A DNA stretch of 64,000 nucleotides from Nansenia antarctica (lineage: Eukaryota > Chordata > Actinopteri > Argentiniformes > Microstomatidae), in the NCBI GenBank assembly GCA_963989245.1, contig OZ022349.1, positions 27,664,523 through 27,728,522 of the forward strand, given 5' to 3'. Shown piece by piece: positions 29,020 to 40,739 of this stretch. Made by a program: the position numbers and the translations under genes. Every line of letters starts with the position of its first letter. The stretch's first letter is position 1. The notes under the pieces were generated by a model. That model was not told the DNA's origin. It worked only from the letters and a program-made list of their open reading frames with translations, and did no database searches.

Positions 29020-32000
29020 GGGAAAGGATTCCTCTCAACCCCCTCAAAAGGGACGGAGAGGTCCACCGCCATGTCCGTACTGCACCAGCGAGCACTGGTT
29101 CAATGAGTGCAGTGACTTCAACAACCTGAGTACCGAGGCCAAGCAGAGGTGGCTCGAGGAGAACAAGAGGTGCTGGAACTGTGGGCGCGACCATCTGGCT
29201 AAGAACTGCACCTTGAGGAGAAAGTGCAACCGCTGTGAGGAGGTCCACCTCAACATCCTACACGAGGTCTCCCTCGCCAGGTCCACGGAGGGCACCAGAA
29301 GCCCTAGGTCCGGTAGCGCACCGGAAGAGGAAACACCTGTCTACTATCTAGACCCAACCCAGAGCAGCGGCTCCAAGGTCCTACTGAAGGTGGTGAAGGT
29401 CCGACTTCACCACAACAACGCTGTGTACGACACGTACGCCGTTCTAGACGACGGGTCGGAACGGACCATCCTTCTCCAGGAGGCAGTGCGCCAGTTGGGG
29501 CTCCAAGGGACTGAGGAGAAGCTGACTCTGCGCACGATACGTCGCGACCTTAAAGAGGTCACCGGGGCGAGAATCAACTTCTCTATCTCCCCGGCGGGGC
29601 GGCCGTCGGACAGATATCGGCTTCAGAATGTCTTCACCGCAGACCAGCTAGCGCTCTCCCGCTACGACTACCCCCTGGAGAGATTACGCGCAAGATATTC
29701 CCACCTACGGCGAGTAGACCTACATCCGATAGAAGGAGCGGAGCCAACCCTTCTCATCGGCTCGGACAACGCTGCACTGATCGTGTCGCTCCGTCCTCCG
29801 CTGAGAGGACCACGAGGCTGCCCGATGGCTGTTAAGACTGCGCTTGGGTGGGCCCTCCAAGGCGCTACCGAGTGGAGAGATAGAGACGGGAGAGCTACGT
29901 CATCCCTCCATGTCCGAACCGAAGAAGTGCAGACCATCAACTGCCTTCACACCAGTGTGGACTCCATGAATGCGGCGCTACTAGACAACGTCCAGAAGCT
30001 GTGGACGCTAGACGTTGCGCCCTACAAGAATGAGAAGCTCTACGTACGGTCAAAGGAGGACGTCTACGCCATAGACCTCCTTAAAGCAAAGACAGTGCGT
30101 ATCGAAGTCCAGGGCGTGAAGAGATACGTCACACCACTACTCCGAAGAGAACCCATGCCAGAGTTTCGAGTATCCCCTCGAACCGTCCTACAGTGTCTGA
30201 CCAGCACTGAGAAGCGTATGAGGAAGGACGAGGTCCTTGCTGCTTCTTACAGAACGGAGATGAAGAAACTGACGGAGTCCGGTCTGGTGAAGAAGCTTGA
30301 GCCAGCCGAGGCGAACCAGAGTGCCGAGTCTTGGTACCTCCCGCACCACAATGTTCACCACAACGGGAAGAACCGAGTGGTCTTCAACTGTAGCTACCAG
30401 GTGGGGAAGCTCAACCTCAACCACTATCTTCTCCCTGGTCCAACCTTGACCCCAGCCCTCTTGGGAGTTCTGGTGCGATTCCGTCAGCAGCCGATCGCAG
30501 TCAGTGGTGACATTAAGCGAATGTTTCACCAGGTCAGGATGTTGGAGGAAGACAAGCCACTCATGAGGTTTCTCTGGAGAGAGGACCCGAGCGACCCCGA
30601 CCCCTCTATCTACCAGTGGGAGGTGCTACCCTTCGGGACAACCTGCAGCCCCTGTTGCGCCACCTATGCGCTACAGACTCACGCCGCGCAGGAGACGGCA
30701 CCTCCTGGAGTGTTTGACGCCGTCCATAAGAGCTTTTACGTGGACAACTGCCTCCACAGTTCGAAGACAGCCACGGAAGCCCGCCAGCTAGTCCAGGACC
30801 TGCGTGCTCATCTCCAGGAGGGTGGATTTGAGATCTGCCAGTGGGCCAGCAACGACCCGCAAGTCATCAGAGACCTCCCGGAGGAGGCCACCTCGACCAG
30901 CAGCGAGGCTTGGGTCTCTCACTCACCAGATGATGCTCAGGAGATGACGCTCGGACTTATCTGGCAGTTCCAGACCGACACTCTACGCTATCGCAATAAG
31001 CCTGCCAAGCCCCAACGCGTCACGATGAGAACGATATACAGCACTCTAGCGAGCCAGTACGACCCACTGGGATATATCGCTCCCTTCACGACGATGGCCA
31101 AGGTGCTTGTCCGGGAGCTGTGGGCCCAAGAACGAGGATGGGACGATCCTCTGCCTCGTCACCTAGAAGAGAAGTGGAAGGCCTGGGAGCAGGAACTTCC
31201 CACTCTCCAGCACATCAAGCTGCAGCGGAGCTACTTCCCTCCCTCCACGGACCTAGAGAGGAGTGTCATCACGCTACATGTATTCTGCGACGCCTCGGAG
31301 ATGGCGTACGGGTCCGTGGCATACGTCAGAGCGGCAGAGCTTGGAGGTGAAGTCCACGTCTCGTTTGTCCTGGCACGTTCCCGAGTGGCGCCGAAAAAGC
31401 AACAGTCCATCCCAAGACTGGAGCTGTGTGCTGCCCTGAACGGCGCGCAACTGGGAAGGTTCCTGCTCGACGAGCTCCAGCTACCTCTGATGAGCGTCAC
31501 CATGTGGTCAGACTCAACTACCGTCCTCCAGTGGTTGAAGTCCAGCTCATGTCGGTATAAGGTGTTCGTGGGCACCCGAGTCGCAGAGATTCTGGAGTTG
31601 ACTGAGGTGAACTGCTGGCGTTATGTAGACACCAAGAGGAACCCTGCTGACGTCATCACGAGAGGGGCAACTCTCCAGGATCTGGCTGAGCCCCACCTGT
31701 ATCACACGGGACCAGACTTCCTACAGGAGCGGGAGTCAGAGTGGCCAGCCACGCCGGCGTTAGCAGAAGACAGAGAGGACAAAGAGCTGCGTAAGACGTT
31801 GTTCTGCGGAGCCACCCAGGTCGTAGACCCTGAGACTACTCCGGGAGAGGAGTGTGAGACGCTCGAAGAGCTGCAGAAGAGGATGTTCTGCTCCAAGGCC
31901 GGTCTACCCCTAGATACTACGCTCAGCGCCGAAGATTACACCGCGGCGGAGCTCCTGGTGCTGCAGAGTGCCCAACAGGATGCCTTCTCCCGAGAGCTGG

Positions 32001-33337
32001 AGTGTCTCGAGAAAGGGAAGCCGATCCCCTCGGACAGTAGACTCCGCGGCTTAGCTCCAGAGCTCGACGGTGTTCTCATTCGCGTGGGTGGCAGACTGCG
32101 CCGCGCTCAAGATCTAGACCTAGACACGAAGCATCCCATCGTGCTTCCCACTAAGCATCAGGTCACCAGATTGGTCATCAAGCACCATGATGACAAAGTG
32201 CAGCACGCGGGTGGAGAGCGTGTCTTCGCGGAGGTACGACGGAGATTCTGGATACTCCATGGACGGGAGGCGGTACGGAGATATCAAAGGTCCTGCTCGG
32301 ACTGCCAGAGGTGGCGAGCCACGCCGCCGCAGCCCATGATGTCCGATCTGCCCGAGGACCGGCTGCGACTGAGACAGGCTCCGTTCCACTCTACTGGGGT
32401 CGACTGTTTCGGGCCACTCCTAGTCCGAAACCGGCGAGCCTCCGAAAAGCGGTGGGGCATCATCTACACGTGCCTGACGACGAGAGCAATGCACCTTGAA
32501 GTTCTGCACCAGCTCACAAGCGACAGCTTCCTCATGTCCTTCAAGAGGTTCACCTCCAGGCGAGGGACCCCTAAGACCCTCCGGTCGGACAGAGGCACCA
32601 ACTTCGTCGGTGGTGAGGCCGAGCTGAGGGCGAGCTACGCTGCGATGACTGAGGAGGCCCGTGACAGACTCGCCTCCCAGCAAGTGAAGTTTGAGTTCAA
32701 CCCCCCAAATGCTCCACACTTCGGGGGAGCCTGGGAGCGGGAGATTCGCTCAGTAAAGAACGTCCTACGTACCATTCTCGGACAGAAGGTGCCTACCGAT
32801 GAGGTGCTCGAGACTGTACTAGCAGAGATTGAGGGCATCTTGAACTCCCGGCCCCTAGGCTATACCTCCAGTGATGTAGCAGATCTGGATCCCATTACGC
32901 CCAACTTCTTGCTGATGGGGCGGCGAGACTCTGCACTGCCTCAGGTAGTCTACGACCCTGCAGAGCTCACCGGAAGAAGATGGTGGAGGCACAGCCAGGT
33001 GCTCGCGGACCAGTTTTGGAGGCAGTTCATACTGCACTACCTGCCGACCCTGCAAGTCAGGCAGAAGTGGACGAGGGAGAGAGACAACTTGTCCGAAGGT
33101 GCCGTGGTACTGGTGATCGACCAGTCCCTTCCACGCGCCGCCTGGCAGACAGGCAGAGTGACCAAGGTCCTGCCGGGTCCGGATGGAAGGGTGCGGACGG
33201 CCATCGTGGACGTTGGTGGTCGCACTTACACCCGACCTGTGGCACGCCTGATTGAGCTCCCTCAAATTACAAAGGACACTATCACCTCATACCTCACGCT
33301 GCTAGAGCAGCCTAGCCAGTGTGCCTTCCATAGTTAA
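29020..33337 (+). pseudogene. pol: BEL unit 1 zinc knuckles and pol, cut off from gag
   Basis: This is the continuation of the unit 1 polyprotein after the LINE, beginning GKDSSQPPQKG. Three zinc knuckles, protease, RT, RNase H and integrase are all present and appear to match unit 2. The frame is open, but it lacks its gag and natural start because of the LINE. An open frame extends back into the LINE tail only by chance. Confidence 0.85.
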
Positions 33338-33364
33338 ATGAAACCGAGGGTTTCATGGGGCGGC

Positions 33365-34485
33365 TGTTATGAAGGCCCACAATTTAGAGCCAGTTAGTTT
33401 CCCCAAATCAGCCCTATTTTGCCCCTGTTATTTCCTTAATTATTTTCCATACTATTCATGTACGTTTTCATGAAGGTGTATGTATTGTTATTGTAATTGT
33501 ATAAGTTCTGTCTTAGATTTGTTCAGTATTGTGCAAGCGCCAGATTAGTGGGCGTGGTTTTGATTGGCGTACGTGACTTGATGTATGTCCGGTTGGTGTC
33601 TATAGCGACGGAAGTGGTCTGTGCGTTAGAGTGACGAGAGTGAGAAGGAGAAGGAGCCCGAGGTGGAGATAGAGTACATCACAGAGGAACCAGAGATCTT
33701 CGACCCCAACTTCATCTTCTTCAAGAGGATCTTCGAGGCCTCCAAGCTGACAGACGACGTGAAGAAGAGTTCGGAGTTTTAGTGAGTTAACAGCGCTAGC
33801 CCAGTTTAGCTGTGTCACCGTTAGCCAGCCTTGCTAGCCGCCGGCTGCTAACGTTGGCGCATAGCGAGACCAGAGCCAAACAAAGCCGTCGCCTCCGAGG
33901 TGGATTGCGACCGACCGCTAACGCCACCGGAGCTGACCGTGGACCACCGGACCTGAACCATTCACACCTCGTCGTTTGCTACGAAGAAGCCCCTTTCCCT
34001 TCGAATTGCAACGTCACCCCCCCCTTGTCTGCTGCCTTCCTCGAGTCGCATGCGGGCTCCGACCAGGCCTCAACGCGCTCATTTTCAGTCCGGGACTCTA
34101 AGCCTTTTCAGGCCAGGTACTGTGTGTGAGTGAGTGAGTGAGTGTGTGTGTGGCCGGCGGGGAGGGAGTATATTGGGATGTATATATAAGTTGTATAAAT
34201 AAATGTGTTTGTTTATATTTGATACATTGCTGTGTGTTTAGTTGTCTGTATTGTTTAGTTTAACAGCAAATCTAGTATTGGGTTTAAGTATTGTCTTATC
34301 GTGTGATTAACTGAGTTATAGCTTGTATTATAATATATTATATATATATAACTGTGATATGCTAGTCTAAAGGGTTGCTGGCGCCCCCTGCCTCTATCCT
34401 CCTACACTGCCGATTTAGCTCAGAGTTAGTTAGATAACCAGCCCTTCCTAAAATTCTACAGTCCTTTAGCTACTCCCTGGTTACA
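33365..34485 (+). repeat. BEL LTR-b, full length, type 2
   Basis: 1121 bp, TGTTATGAAGG...CCCTGGTTACA, preceded by the purine-rich CATGGGGCGGC. A promoter-like stretch near 33545-33620 has a GC box (GGGCGTGG), an inverted CCAAT (GATTGGC) and an ETS-type CGGAAGTGG. An SF3B2-like segment follows (33642-33782). TATATATAAG (34181) and AATAAA (34197) lie further on. It serves as both 3' LTR of unit 1 and 5' LTR of unit 2, and matches LTR-c. Confidence 0.9.
33642..33782 (+). other. SF3B2-derived coding segment inside BEL LTR-b
   Basis: Reading gag-aag-gag..., this gives an E/K run, then PEVEIEYITEEPEIFDPNF, then IFFKRIFEASKLTDDVKKSS and a stop. From memory this closely resembles the conserved segment of splicing factor SF3B2 (SAP145) that precedes its PSP domain. 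An in-frame stop lies just upstream and there is no ATG, so it is not an independent ORF. GTGAGT, a consensus splice donor, follows the stop at once. LTR-c (41017-41157) is the same. LTR-d (48392-48538) has two more codons and Phe where this copy has Ser (E-A-F-K), the host-like residue. Confidence 0.75.
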
Positions 34486-34523
34486 ATTGGTCCTTCGAGC
34501 CGGATAGGTTGTGTAGTGATAGC

Positions 34524-37500
34524 ATGGCTGAGCGCAGCCAACCAGACAAGACAGTTACCCCCCCTTCTCCGCCCCCTGAGCCAGAGCCACGACCACAGAG
34601 AGTCCCGCGGTTGCCTCAGAGGTTACAAGAGTATGAGCTTGAGCTCGAAAGCTCACTGAGTGGTAGTGAGGAGCGCACTCCACGGGATACAGTGGTCGGA
34701 GAGGCCGAGGTGTCCGCCGGCGCGCGGGTGGCTAGCACCGAGACAGCCATCAAAGAGCACCAGCCTGAGGATGAGATGGCAGAACAGCAGGGTTTTGCCG
34801 TAGAAACGGAAGAGCAGGAAGGAGAGGCCCGGTCTGACAGCGCCTGCGGGCGGAAGAGGGAGGGCCTCAGCCTTAACGATCTGCCTCCCAGTACGGCGCG
34901 CTCGAGACCTAGCTCCTGCCGTTCAGTGGCTTCCTCCCGGTCCAGGGTTTCCGTGGGCAGTTCTGCCTCTGGGGCGGATAGCATGCACTCCAGAGGGAGT
35001 AGTGCCGCGCTGTCAGAATGTATGCGCCAACAGGCCGAGATGGCGTTAGAGCGGGAACGCCTCCAGTTCGAGCGCGAGCGCCTCCAGATGGAGGGGGCGG
35101 AACGCGCGGCGGAGAGGCAGCGCCAGGAGGCGCTAGAACGTGAACGCCTCCAGATGGAAGGAGCGGAACGTGCGGCGGAGAGACAGCGCCAGGAGGCGTT
35201 AGAGAGGGAACGCATCCAGTTCGAGCGCGAGCGCCTCCAGATGGAGGGGGCGGAACGCGCGGCGGAGAGGCAGCGCCAGGAGGCGCTAGAACGTGAACGC
35301 CTCCAGATGGAGCGCGACCGCCTCCAGATGGAGAGAGAGCAACTGCACGCGGAGAAGATGGAGGAAGTGATGCAGACCATGCGCGACGTGTGCATCAGCA
35401 GAGCTCCGTCGGCCCGTAGCTCCAGAGCATCATCCGCACGGCCCTCTCGAGTGCCATCTCCTGAACCCCCCGCCGATGGCTCCATGACCCCCGCCATGAC
35501 TGTCCAACTACAGGCCCAGCTGACCACCTTGAAGGAAGAGGACCAGGGACCCGACCGCTACGCGGCCCAGAGGGAGCCAGCGTCGCTACCCGGGAGGGGA
35601 GCCATTCCCCAAGAGCGTAGCACACCCCTAGGTCCTCCAGTGAACCAAAAGGCATGCAGGCCGGACACCCAGACAGTCACTCCAGCCCCGATCATCCACT
35701 ACAGGATGTTTCCCCAGGTGGAGGGACCCAAGTTCCCCTTCTTCAAGGACGAGGACAGGAGCCAGTATGTGGAACTACGCATCTGCCTAGACACGCTCTT
35801 GGACGACTCCTGCTCAGAGTCCTACAAATATGCGATTCTCCTTCAGCATGTGAGGAACCCCAGAGCCCACAACATGGTTCTGGCCCATGCCTCCGCACCG
35901 ACACCTTACACCAGAGCGCTCGCCAACTTGGATGCCCGCTACGGTCGTCCCTGGAACCACGCCCTTGCTGAACTGCAAGCCCTCGAACAGCAGGCCCCCA
36001 TCAAGGATGAACGGGCGCTGGATGACTTCGCGCTCCGCGTGCACACCTTGGTTGGAATGCTGAAGACGCAGGGCCCAGCTGGCGCCAGCGAGATCAACAG
36101 CACCTCCAACGTAGAGCGGCTGCTCCGCAAGATCCCACGCTTCCGGCAGGAGAGGTTCCGGCGACAGCAGCGCGTTCGTAACCCCGGGAAGTTGGGTCTG
36201 AGCATGGCTGCCTTCGCGGAGTTCCTACTGGAGGAAGTGCATGACACCAACGTAGACGCCATGGGTTACGCTGAGCCGAAGAAGGAGAGGGAGAAGGGAG
36301 ACCGCTGGGACAGGCCGAGCTCGAACAGAGGACGCCCAGTAGGAGTGCTGCACACGGAGGAGGAGCCTCGGAGAGAGAGGAAAGCCCGACCTGAGGGAAA
36401 GGATTCCTCTCAACCCCCTCAAAAGGGACGGAGAGGTCCACCGCCATGTCCGTACTGCACCAGCGAGCACTGGTTCAATGAGTGCAGTGACTTCAACAAC
36501 CTGAGTACCGAGGCCAAGCAGAGGTGGCTCGAGGAGAACAAGAGGTGCTGGAACTGTGGGCGCGACCATCTGGCTAAGAACTGCACCTTGAGGAGAAAGT
36601 GCAACCGCTGTGAGGAGGTCCACCTCAACATCCTACACGAGGTCTCCCTCGCCAGGTCCACGGAGGGCACCAGAAGCCCTAGGTCCGGTAGCGCACCGGA
36701 AGAGGAAACACCTGTCTACTATCTAGACCCAACCCAGAGCAGCGGCTCCAAGGTCCTACTGAAGGTGGTGAAGGTCCGACTTCACCACAACAACGCTGTG
36801 TACGACACGTACGCCGTTCTAGACGACGGGTCGGAACGGACCATCCTTCTCCAGGAGGCAGTGCGCCAGTTGGGGCTCCAAGGGACTGAGGAGAAGCTGA
36901 CTCTGCGCACGATACGTCGCGACCTTAAAGAGGTCACCGGGGCGAGAATCAACTTCTCTATCTCCCCGGCGGGGCGGCCGTCGGACAGATATCGGCTTCA
37001 GAATGTCTTCACCGCAGACCAGCTAGCGCTCTCCCGCTACGACTACCCCCTGGAGAGATTACGCGCAAGATATTCCCACCTACGGCGAGTAGACCTACAT
37101 CCGATAGAAGGAGCGGAGCCAACCCTTCTCATCGGCTCGGACAACGCTGCACTGATCGTGTCGCTCCGTCCTCCGCTGAGAGGACCACGAGGCTGCCCGA
37201 TGGCTGTTAAGACTGCGCTTGGGTGGGCCCTCCAAGGCGCTACCGAGTGGAGAGATAGAGACGGGAGAGCTACGTCATCCCTCCATGTCCGAACCGAAGA
37301 AGTGCAGACCATCAACTGCCTTCACACCAGTGTGGACTCCATGAATGCGGCGCTACTAGACAACGTCCAGAAGCTGTGGACGCTAGACGTTGCGCCCTAC
37401 AAGAATGAGAAGCTCTACGTACGGTCAAAGGAGGACGTCTACGCCATAGACCTCCTTAAAGCAAAGACAGTGCGTATCGAAGTCCAGGGCGTGAAGAGAT

Positions 37501-40500
37501 ACGTCACACCACTACTCCGAAGAGAACCCATGCCAGAGTTTCGAGTATCCCCTCGAACCGTCCTACAGTGTCTGACCAGCACTGAGAAGCGTATGAGGAA
37601 GGACGAGGTCCTTGCTGCTTCTTACAGAACGGAGATGAAGAAACTGACGGAGTCCGGTCTGGTGAAGAAGCTTGAGCCAGCCGAGGCGAACCAGAGTGCC
37701 GAGTCTTGGTACCTCCCGCACCACAATGTTCACCACAACGGGAAGAACCGAGTGGTCTTCAACTGTAGCTACCAGGTGGGGAAGCTCAACCTCAACCACT
37801 ATCTTCTCCCTGGTCCAACCTTGACCCCAGCCCTCTTGGGAGTTCTGGTGCGATTCCGTCAGCAGCCGATCGCAGTCAGTGGTGACATTAAGCGAATGTT
37901 TCACCAGGTCAGGATGTTGGAGGAAGACAAGCCACTCATGAGGTTTCTCTGGAGAGAGGACCCGAGCGACCCCGACCCCTCTATCTACCAGTGGGAGGTG
38001 CTACCCTTCGGGACAACCTGCAGCCCCTGTTGCGCCACCTATGCGCTACAGACTCACGCCGCGCAGGAGACGGCACCTCCTGGAGTGTTTGACGCCGTCC
38101 ATAAGAGCTTTTACGTGGACAACTGCCTCCACAGTTCGAAGACAGCCACGGAAGCCCGCCAGCTAGTCCAGGACCTGCGTGCTCATCTCCAGGAGGGTGG
38201 ATTTGAGATCTGCCAGTGGGCCAGCAACGACCCGCAAGTCATCAGAGACCTCCCGGAGGAGGCCACCTCGACCAGCAGCGAGGCTTGGGTCTCTCACTCA
38301 CCAGATGATGCTCAGGAGATGACGCTCGGACTTATCTGGCAGTTCCAGACCGACACTCTACGCTATCGCAATAAGCCTGCCAAGCCCCAACGCGTCACGA
38401 TGAGAACGATATACAGCACTCTAGCGAGCCAGTACGACCCACTGGGATATATCGCTCCCTTCACGACGATGGCCAAGGTGCTTGTCCGGGAGCTGTGGGC
38501 CCAAGAACGAGGATGGGACGATCCTCTGCCTCGTCACCTAGAAGAGAAGTGGAAGGCCTGGGAGCAGGAACTTCCCACTCTCCAGCACATCAAGCTGCAG
38601 CGGAGCTACTTCCCTCCCTCCACGGACCTAGAGAGGAGTGTCATCACGCTACATGTATTCTGCGACGCCTCGGAGATGGCGTACGGGTCCGTGGCATACG
38701 TCAGAGCGGCAGAGCTTGGAGGTGAAGTCCACGTCTCGTTTGTCCTGGCACGTTCCCGAGTGGCGCCGAAAAAGCAACAGTCCATCCCAAGACTGGAGCT
38801 GTGTGCTGCCCTGAACGGCGCGCAACTGGGAAGGTTCCTGCTCGACGAGCTCCAGCTACCTCTGATGAGCGTCACCATGTGGTCAGACTCAACTACCGTC
38901 CTCCAGTGGTTGAAGTCCAGCTCATGTCGGTATAAGGTGTTCGTGGGCACCCGAGTCGCAGAGATTCTGGAGTTGACTGAGGTGAACTGCTGGCGTTATG
39001 TAGACACCAAGAGGAACCCTGCTGACGTCATCACGAGAGGGGCAACTCTCCAGGATCTGGCTGAGCCCCACCTGTATCACACGGGACCAGACTTCCTACA
39101 GGAGCGGGAGTCAGAGTGGCCAGCCACGCCGGCGTTAGCAGAAGACAGAGAGGACAAAGAGCTGCGTAAGACGTTGTTCTGCGGAGCCACCCAGGTCGTA
39201 GACCCTGAGACTACTCCGGGAGAGGAGTGTGAGACGCTCGAAGAGCTGCAGAAGAGGATGTTCTGCTCCAAGGCCGGTCTACCCCTAGATACTACGCTCA
39301 GCGCCGAAGATTACACCGCGGCGGAGCTCCTGGTGCTGCAGAGTGCCCAACAGGATGCCTTCTCCCGAGAGCTGGAGTGTCTCGAGAAAGGGAAGCCGAT
39401 CCCCTCGGACAGTAGACTCCGCGGCTTAGCTCCAGAGCTCGACGGTGTTCTCATTCGCGTGGGTGGCAGACTGCGCCGCGCTCAAGATCTAGACCTAGAC
39501 ACGAAGCATCCCATCGTGCTTCCCACTAAGCATCAGGTCACCAGATTGGTCATCAAGCACCATGATGACAAAGTGCAGCACGCGGGTGGAGAGCGTGTCT
39601 TCGCGGAGGTACGACGGAGATTCTGGATACTCCATGGACGGGAGGCGGTACGGAGATATCAAAGGTCCTGCTCGGACTGCCAGAGGTGGCGAGCCACGCC
39701 GCCGCAGCCCATGATGTCCGATCTGCCCGAGGACCGGCTGCGACTGAGACAGGCTCCGTTCCACTCTACTGGGGTCGACTGTTTCGGGCCACTCCTAGTC
39801 CGAAACCGGCGAGCCTCCGAAAAGCGGTGGGGCATCATCTACACGTGCCTGACGACGAGAGCAATGCACCTTGAAGTTCTGCACCAGCTCACAAGCGACA
39901 GCTTCCTCATGTCCTTCAAGAGGTTCACCTCCAGGCGAGGGACCCCTAAGACCCTCCGGTCGGACAGAGGCACCAACTTCGTCGGTGGTGAGGCCGAGCT
40001 GAGGGCGAGCTACGCTGCGATGACTGAGGAGGCCCGTGACAGACTCGCCTCCCAGCAAGTGAAGTTTGAGTTCAACCCCCCAAATGCTCCACACTTCGGG
40101 GGAGCCTGGGAGCGGGAGATTCGCTCAGTAAAGAACGTCCTACGTACCATTCTCGGACAGAAGGTGCCTACCGATGAGGTGCTCGAGACTGTACTAGCAG
40201 AGATTGAGGGCATCTTGAACTCCCGGCCCCTAGGCTATACCTCCAGTGATGTAGCAGATCTGGATCCCATTACGCCCAACTTCTTGCTGATGGGGCGGCG
40301 AGACTCTGCACTGCCTCAGGTAGTCTACGACCCTGCAGAGCTCACCGGAAGAAGATGGTGGAGGCACAGCCAGGTGCTCGCGGACCAGTTTTGGAGGCAG
40401 TTCATACTGCACTACCTGCCGACCCTGCAAGTCAGGCAGAAGTGGACGAGGGAGAGAGACAACTTGTCCGAAGGTGCCGTGGTACTGGTGATCGACCAGT

Positions 40501-40712
40501 CCCTTCCACGCGCCGCCTGGCAGACAGGCAGAGTGACCAAGGTCCTGCCGGGTCCGGATGGAAGGGTGCGGACGGCCATCGTGGACGTTGGTGGTCGCAC
40601 TTACACCCGACCTGTGGCACGCCTGATTGAGCTCCCTCAAATTACAAAGGACACTATCACCTCATACCTCACGCTGCTAGAGCAGCCTAGCCAGTGTGCC
40701 TTCCATAGTTAA
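34524..40712 (+). CDS. gag-pol: BEL/Pao gag-pol polyprotein, unit 2, intact 2062 aa
   Basis: This single polyprotein encodes particle, protease, RT-RNase H and integrase. The start is ATG 34524 (MAERS), just after the primer-binding site. By residue: a coiled-coil repeat region (about 174-280); Gag core; three zinc knuckles (about 642-698, CPYCTSEHWFNEC, CWNCGRDHLAKNC, CNRCEEVHLNILH); protease with D-D-G-S at 767-770; RT with Y-V-D-N, catalytic D at 1199; RNase H beginning at D1381 (FCDASEMAYG); integrase zinc H-x-x-C-C from about 1679; and integrase core D1752, D1814, E1863. YVDN in place of YVDD is, as I recall, common in fish BEL RTs. No stop or frameshift, so it is potentially active. Confidence 0.93.
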   Translation: MAERSQPDKTVTPPSPPPEPEPRPQRVPRLPQRLQEYELELESSLSGSEERTPRDTVVGEAEVSAGARVASTETAIKEHQPEDEMAEQQGFAVETEEQEGEARSDSACGRKREGLSLNDLPPSTARSRPSSCRSVASSRSRVSVGSSASGADSMHSRGSSAALSECMRQQAEMALERERLQFERERLQMEGAERAAERQRQEALERERLQMEGAERAAERQRQEALERERIQFERERLQMEGAERAAERQRQEALERERLQMERDRLQMEREQLHAEKMEEVMQTMRDVCISRAPSARSSRASSARPSRVPSPEPPADGSMTPAMTVQLQAQLTTLKEEDQGPDRYAAQREPASLPGRGAIPQERSTPLGPPVNQKACRPDTQTVTPAPIIHYRMFPQVEGPKFPFFKDEDRSQYVELRICLDTLLDDSCSESYKYAILLQHVRNPRAHNMVLAHASAPTPYTRALANLDARYGRPWNHALAELQALEQQAPIKDERALDDFALRVHTLVGMLKTQGPAGASEINSTSNVERLLRKIPRFRQERFRRQQRVRNPGKLGLSMAAFAEFLLEEVHDTNVDAMGYAEPKKEREKGDRWDRPSSNRGRPVGVLHTEEEPRRERKARPEGKDSSQPPQKGRRGPPPCPYCTSEHWFNECSDFNNLSTEAKQRWLEENKRCWNCGRDHLAKNCTLRRKCNRCEEVHLNILHEVSLARSTEGTRSPRSGSAPEEETPVYYLDPTQSSGSKVLLKVVKVRLHHNNAVYDTYAVLDDGSERTILLQEAVRQLGLQGTEEKLTLRTIRRDLKEVTGARINFSISPAGRPSDRYRLQNVFTADQLALSRYDYPLERLRARYSHLRRVDLHPIEGAEPTLLIGSDNAALIVSLRPPLRGPRGCPMAVKTALGWALQGATEWRDRDGRATSSLHVRTEEVQTINCLHTSVDSMNAALLDNVQKLWTLDVAPYKNEKLYVRSKEDVYAIDLLKAKTVRIEVQGVKRYVTPLLRREPMPEFRVSPRTVLQCLTSTEKRMRKDEVLAASYRTEMKKLTESGLVKKLEPAEANQSAESWYLPHHNVHHNGKNRVVFNCSYQVGKLNLNHYLLPGPTLTPALLGVLVRFRQQPIAVSGDIKRMFHQVRMLEEDKPLMRFLWREDPSDPDPSIYQWEVLPFGTTCSPCCATYALQTHAAQETAPPGVFDAVHKSFYVDNCLHSSKTATEARQLVQDLRAHLQEGGFEICQWASNDPQVIRDLPEEATSTSSEAWVSHSPDDAQEMTLGLIWQFQTDTLRYRNKPAKPQRVTMRTIYSTLASQYDPLGYIAPFTTMAKVLVRELWAQERGWDDPLPRHLEEKWKAWEQELPTLQHIKLQRSYFPPSTDLERSVITLHVFCDASEMAYGSVAYVRAAELGGEVHVSFVLARSRVAPKKQQSIPRLELCAALNGAQLGRFLLDELQLPLMSVTMWSDSTTVLQWLKSSSCRYKVFVGTRVAEILELTEVNCWRYVDTKRNPADVITRGATLQDLAEPHLYHTGPDFLQERESEWPATPALAEDREDKELRKTLFCGATQVVDPETTPGEECETLEELQKRMFCSKAGLPLDTTLSAEDYTAAELLVLQSAQQDAFSRELECLEKGKPIPSDSRLRGLAPELDGVLIRVGGRLRRAQDLDLDTKHPIVLPTKHQVTRLVIKHHDDKVQHAGGERVFAEVRRRFWILHGREAVRRYQRSCSDCQRWRATPPQPMMSDLPEDRLRLRQAPFHSTGVDCFGPLLVRNRRASEKRWGIIYTCLTTRAMHLEVLHQLTSDSFLMSFKRFTSRRGTPKTLRSDRGTNFVGGEAELRASYAAMTEEARDRLASQQVKFEFNPPNAPHFGGAWEREIRSVKNVLRTILGQKVPTDEVLETVLAEIEGILNSRPLGYTSSDVADLDPITPNFLLMGRRDSALPQVVYDPAELTGRRWWRHSQVLADQFWRQFILHYLPTLQVRQKWTRERDNLSEGAVVLVIDQSLPRAAWQTGRVTKVLPGPDGRVRTAIVDVGGRTYTRPVARLIELPQITKDTITSYLTLLEQPSQCAFHS

Positions 40713-40739
40713 ATGAAACCGAGGGTTTCATGGGGCGGC

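Noticed and set aside
34616..35527. Long antisense frames within all BEL units
   Set aside because: They mirror the repetitive gag coiled-coil region and codon bias of the sense gene; no independent features.
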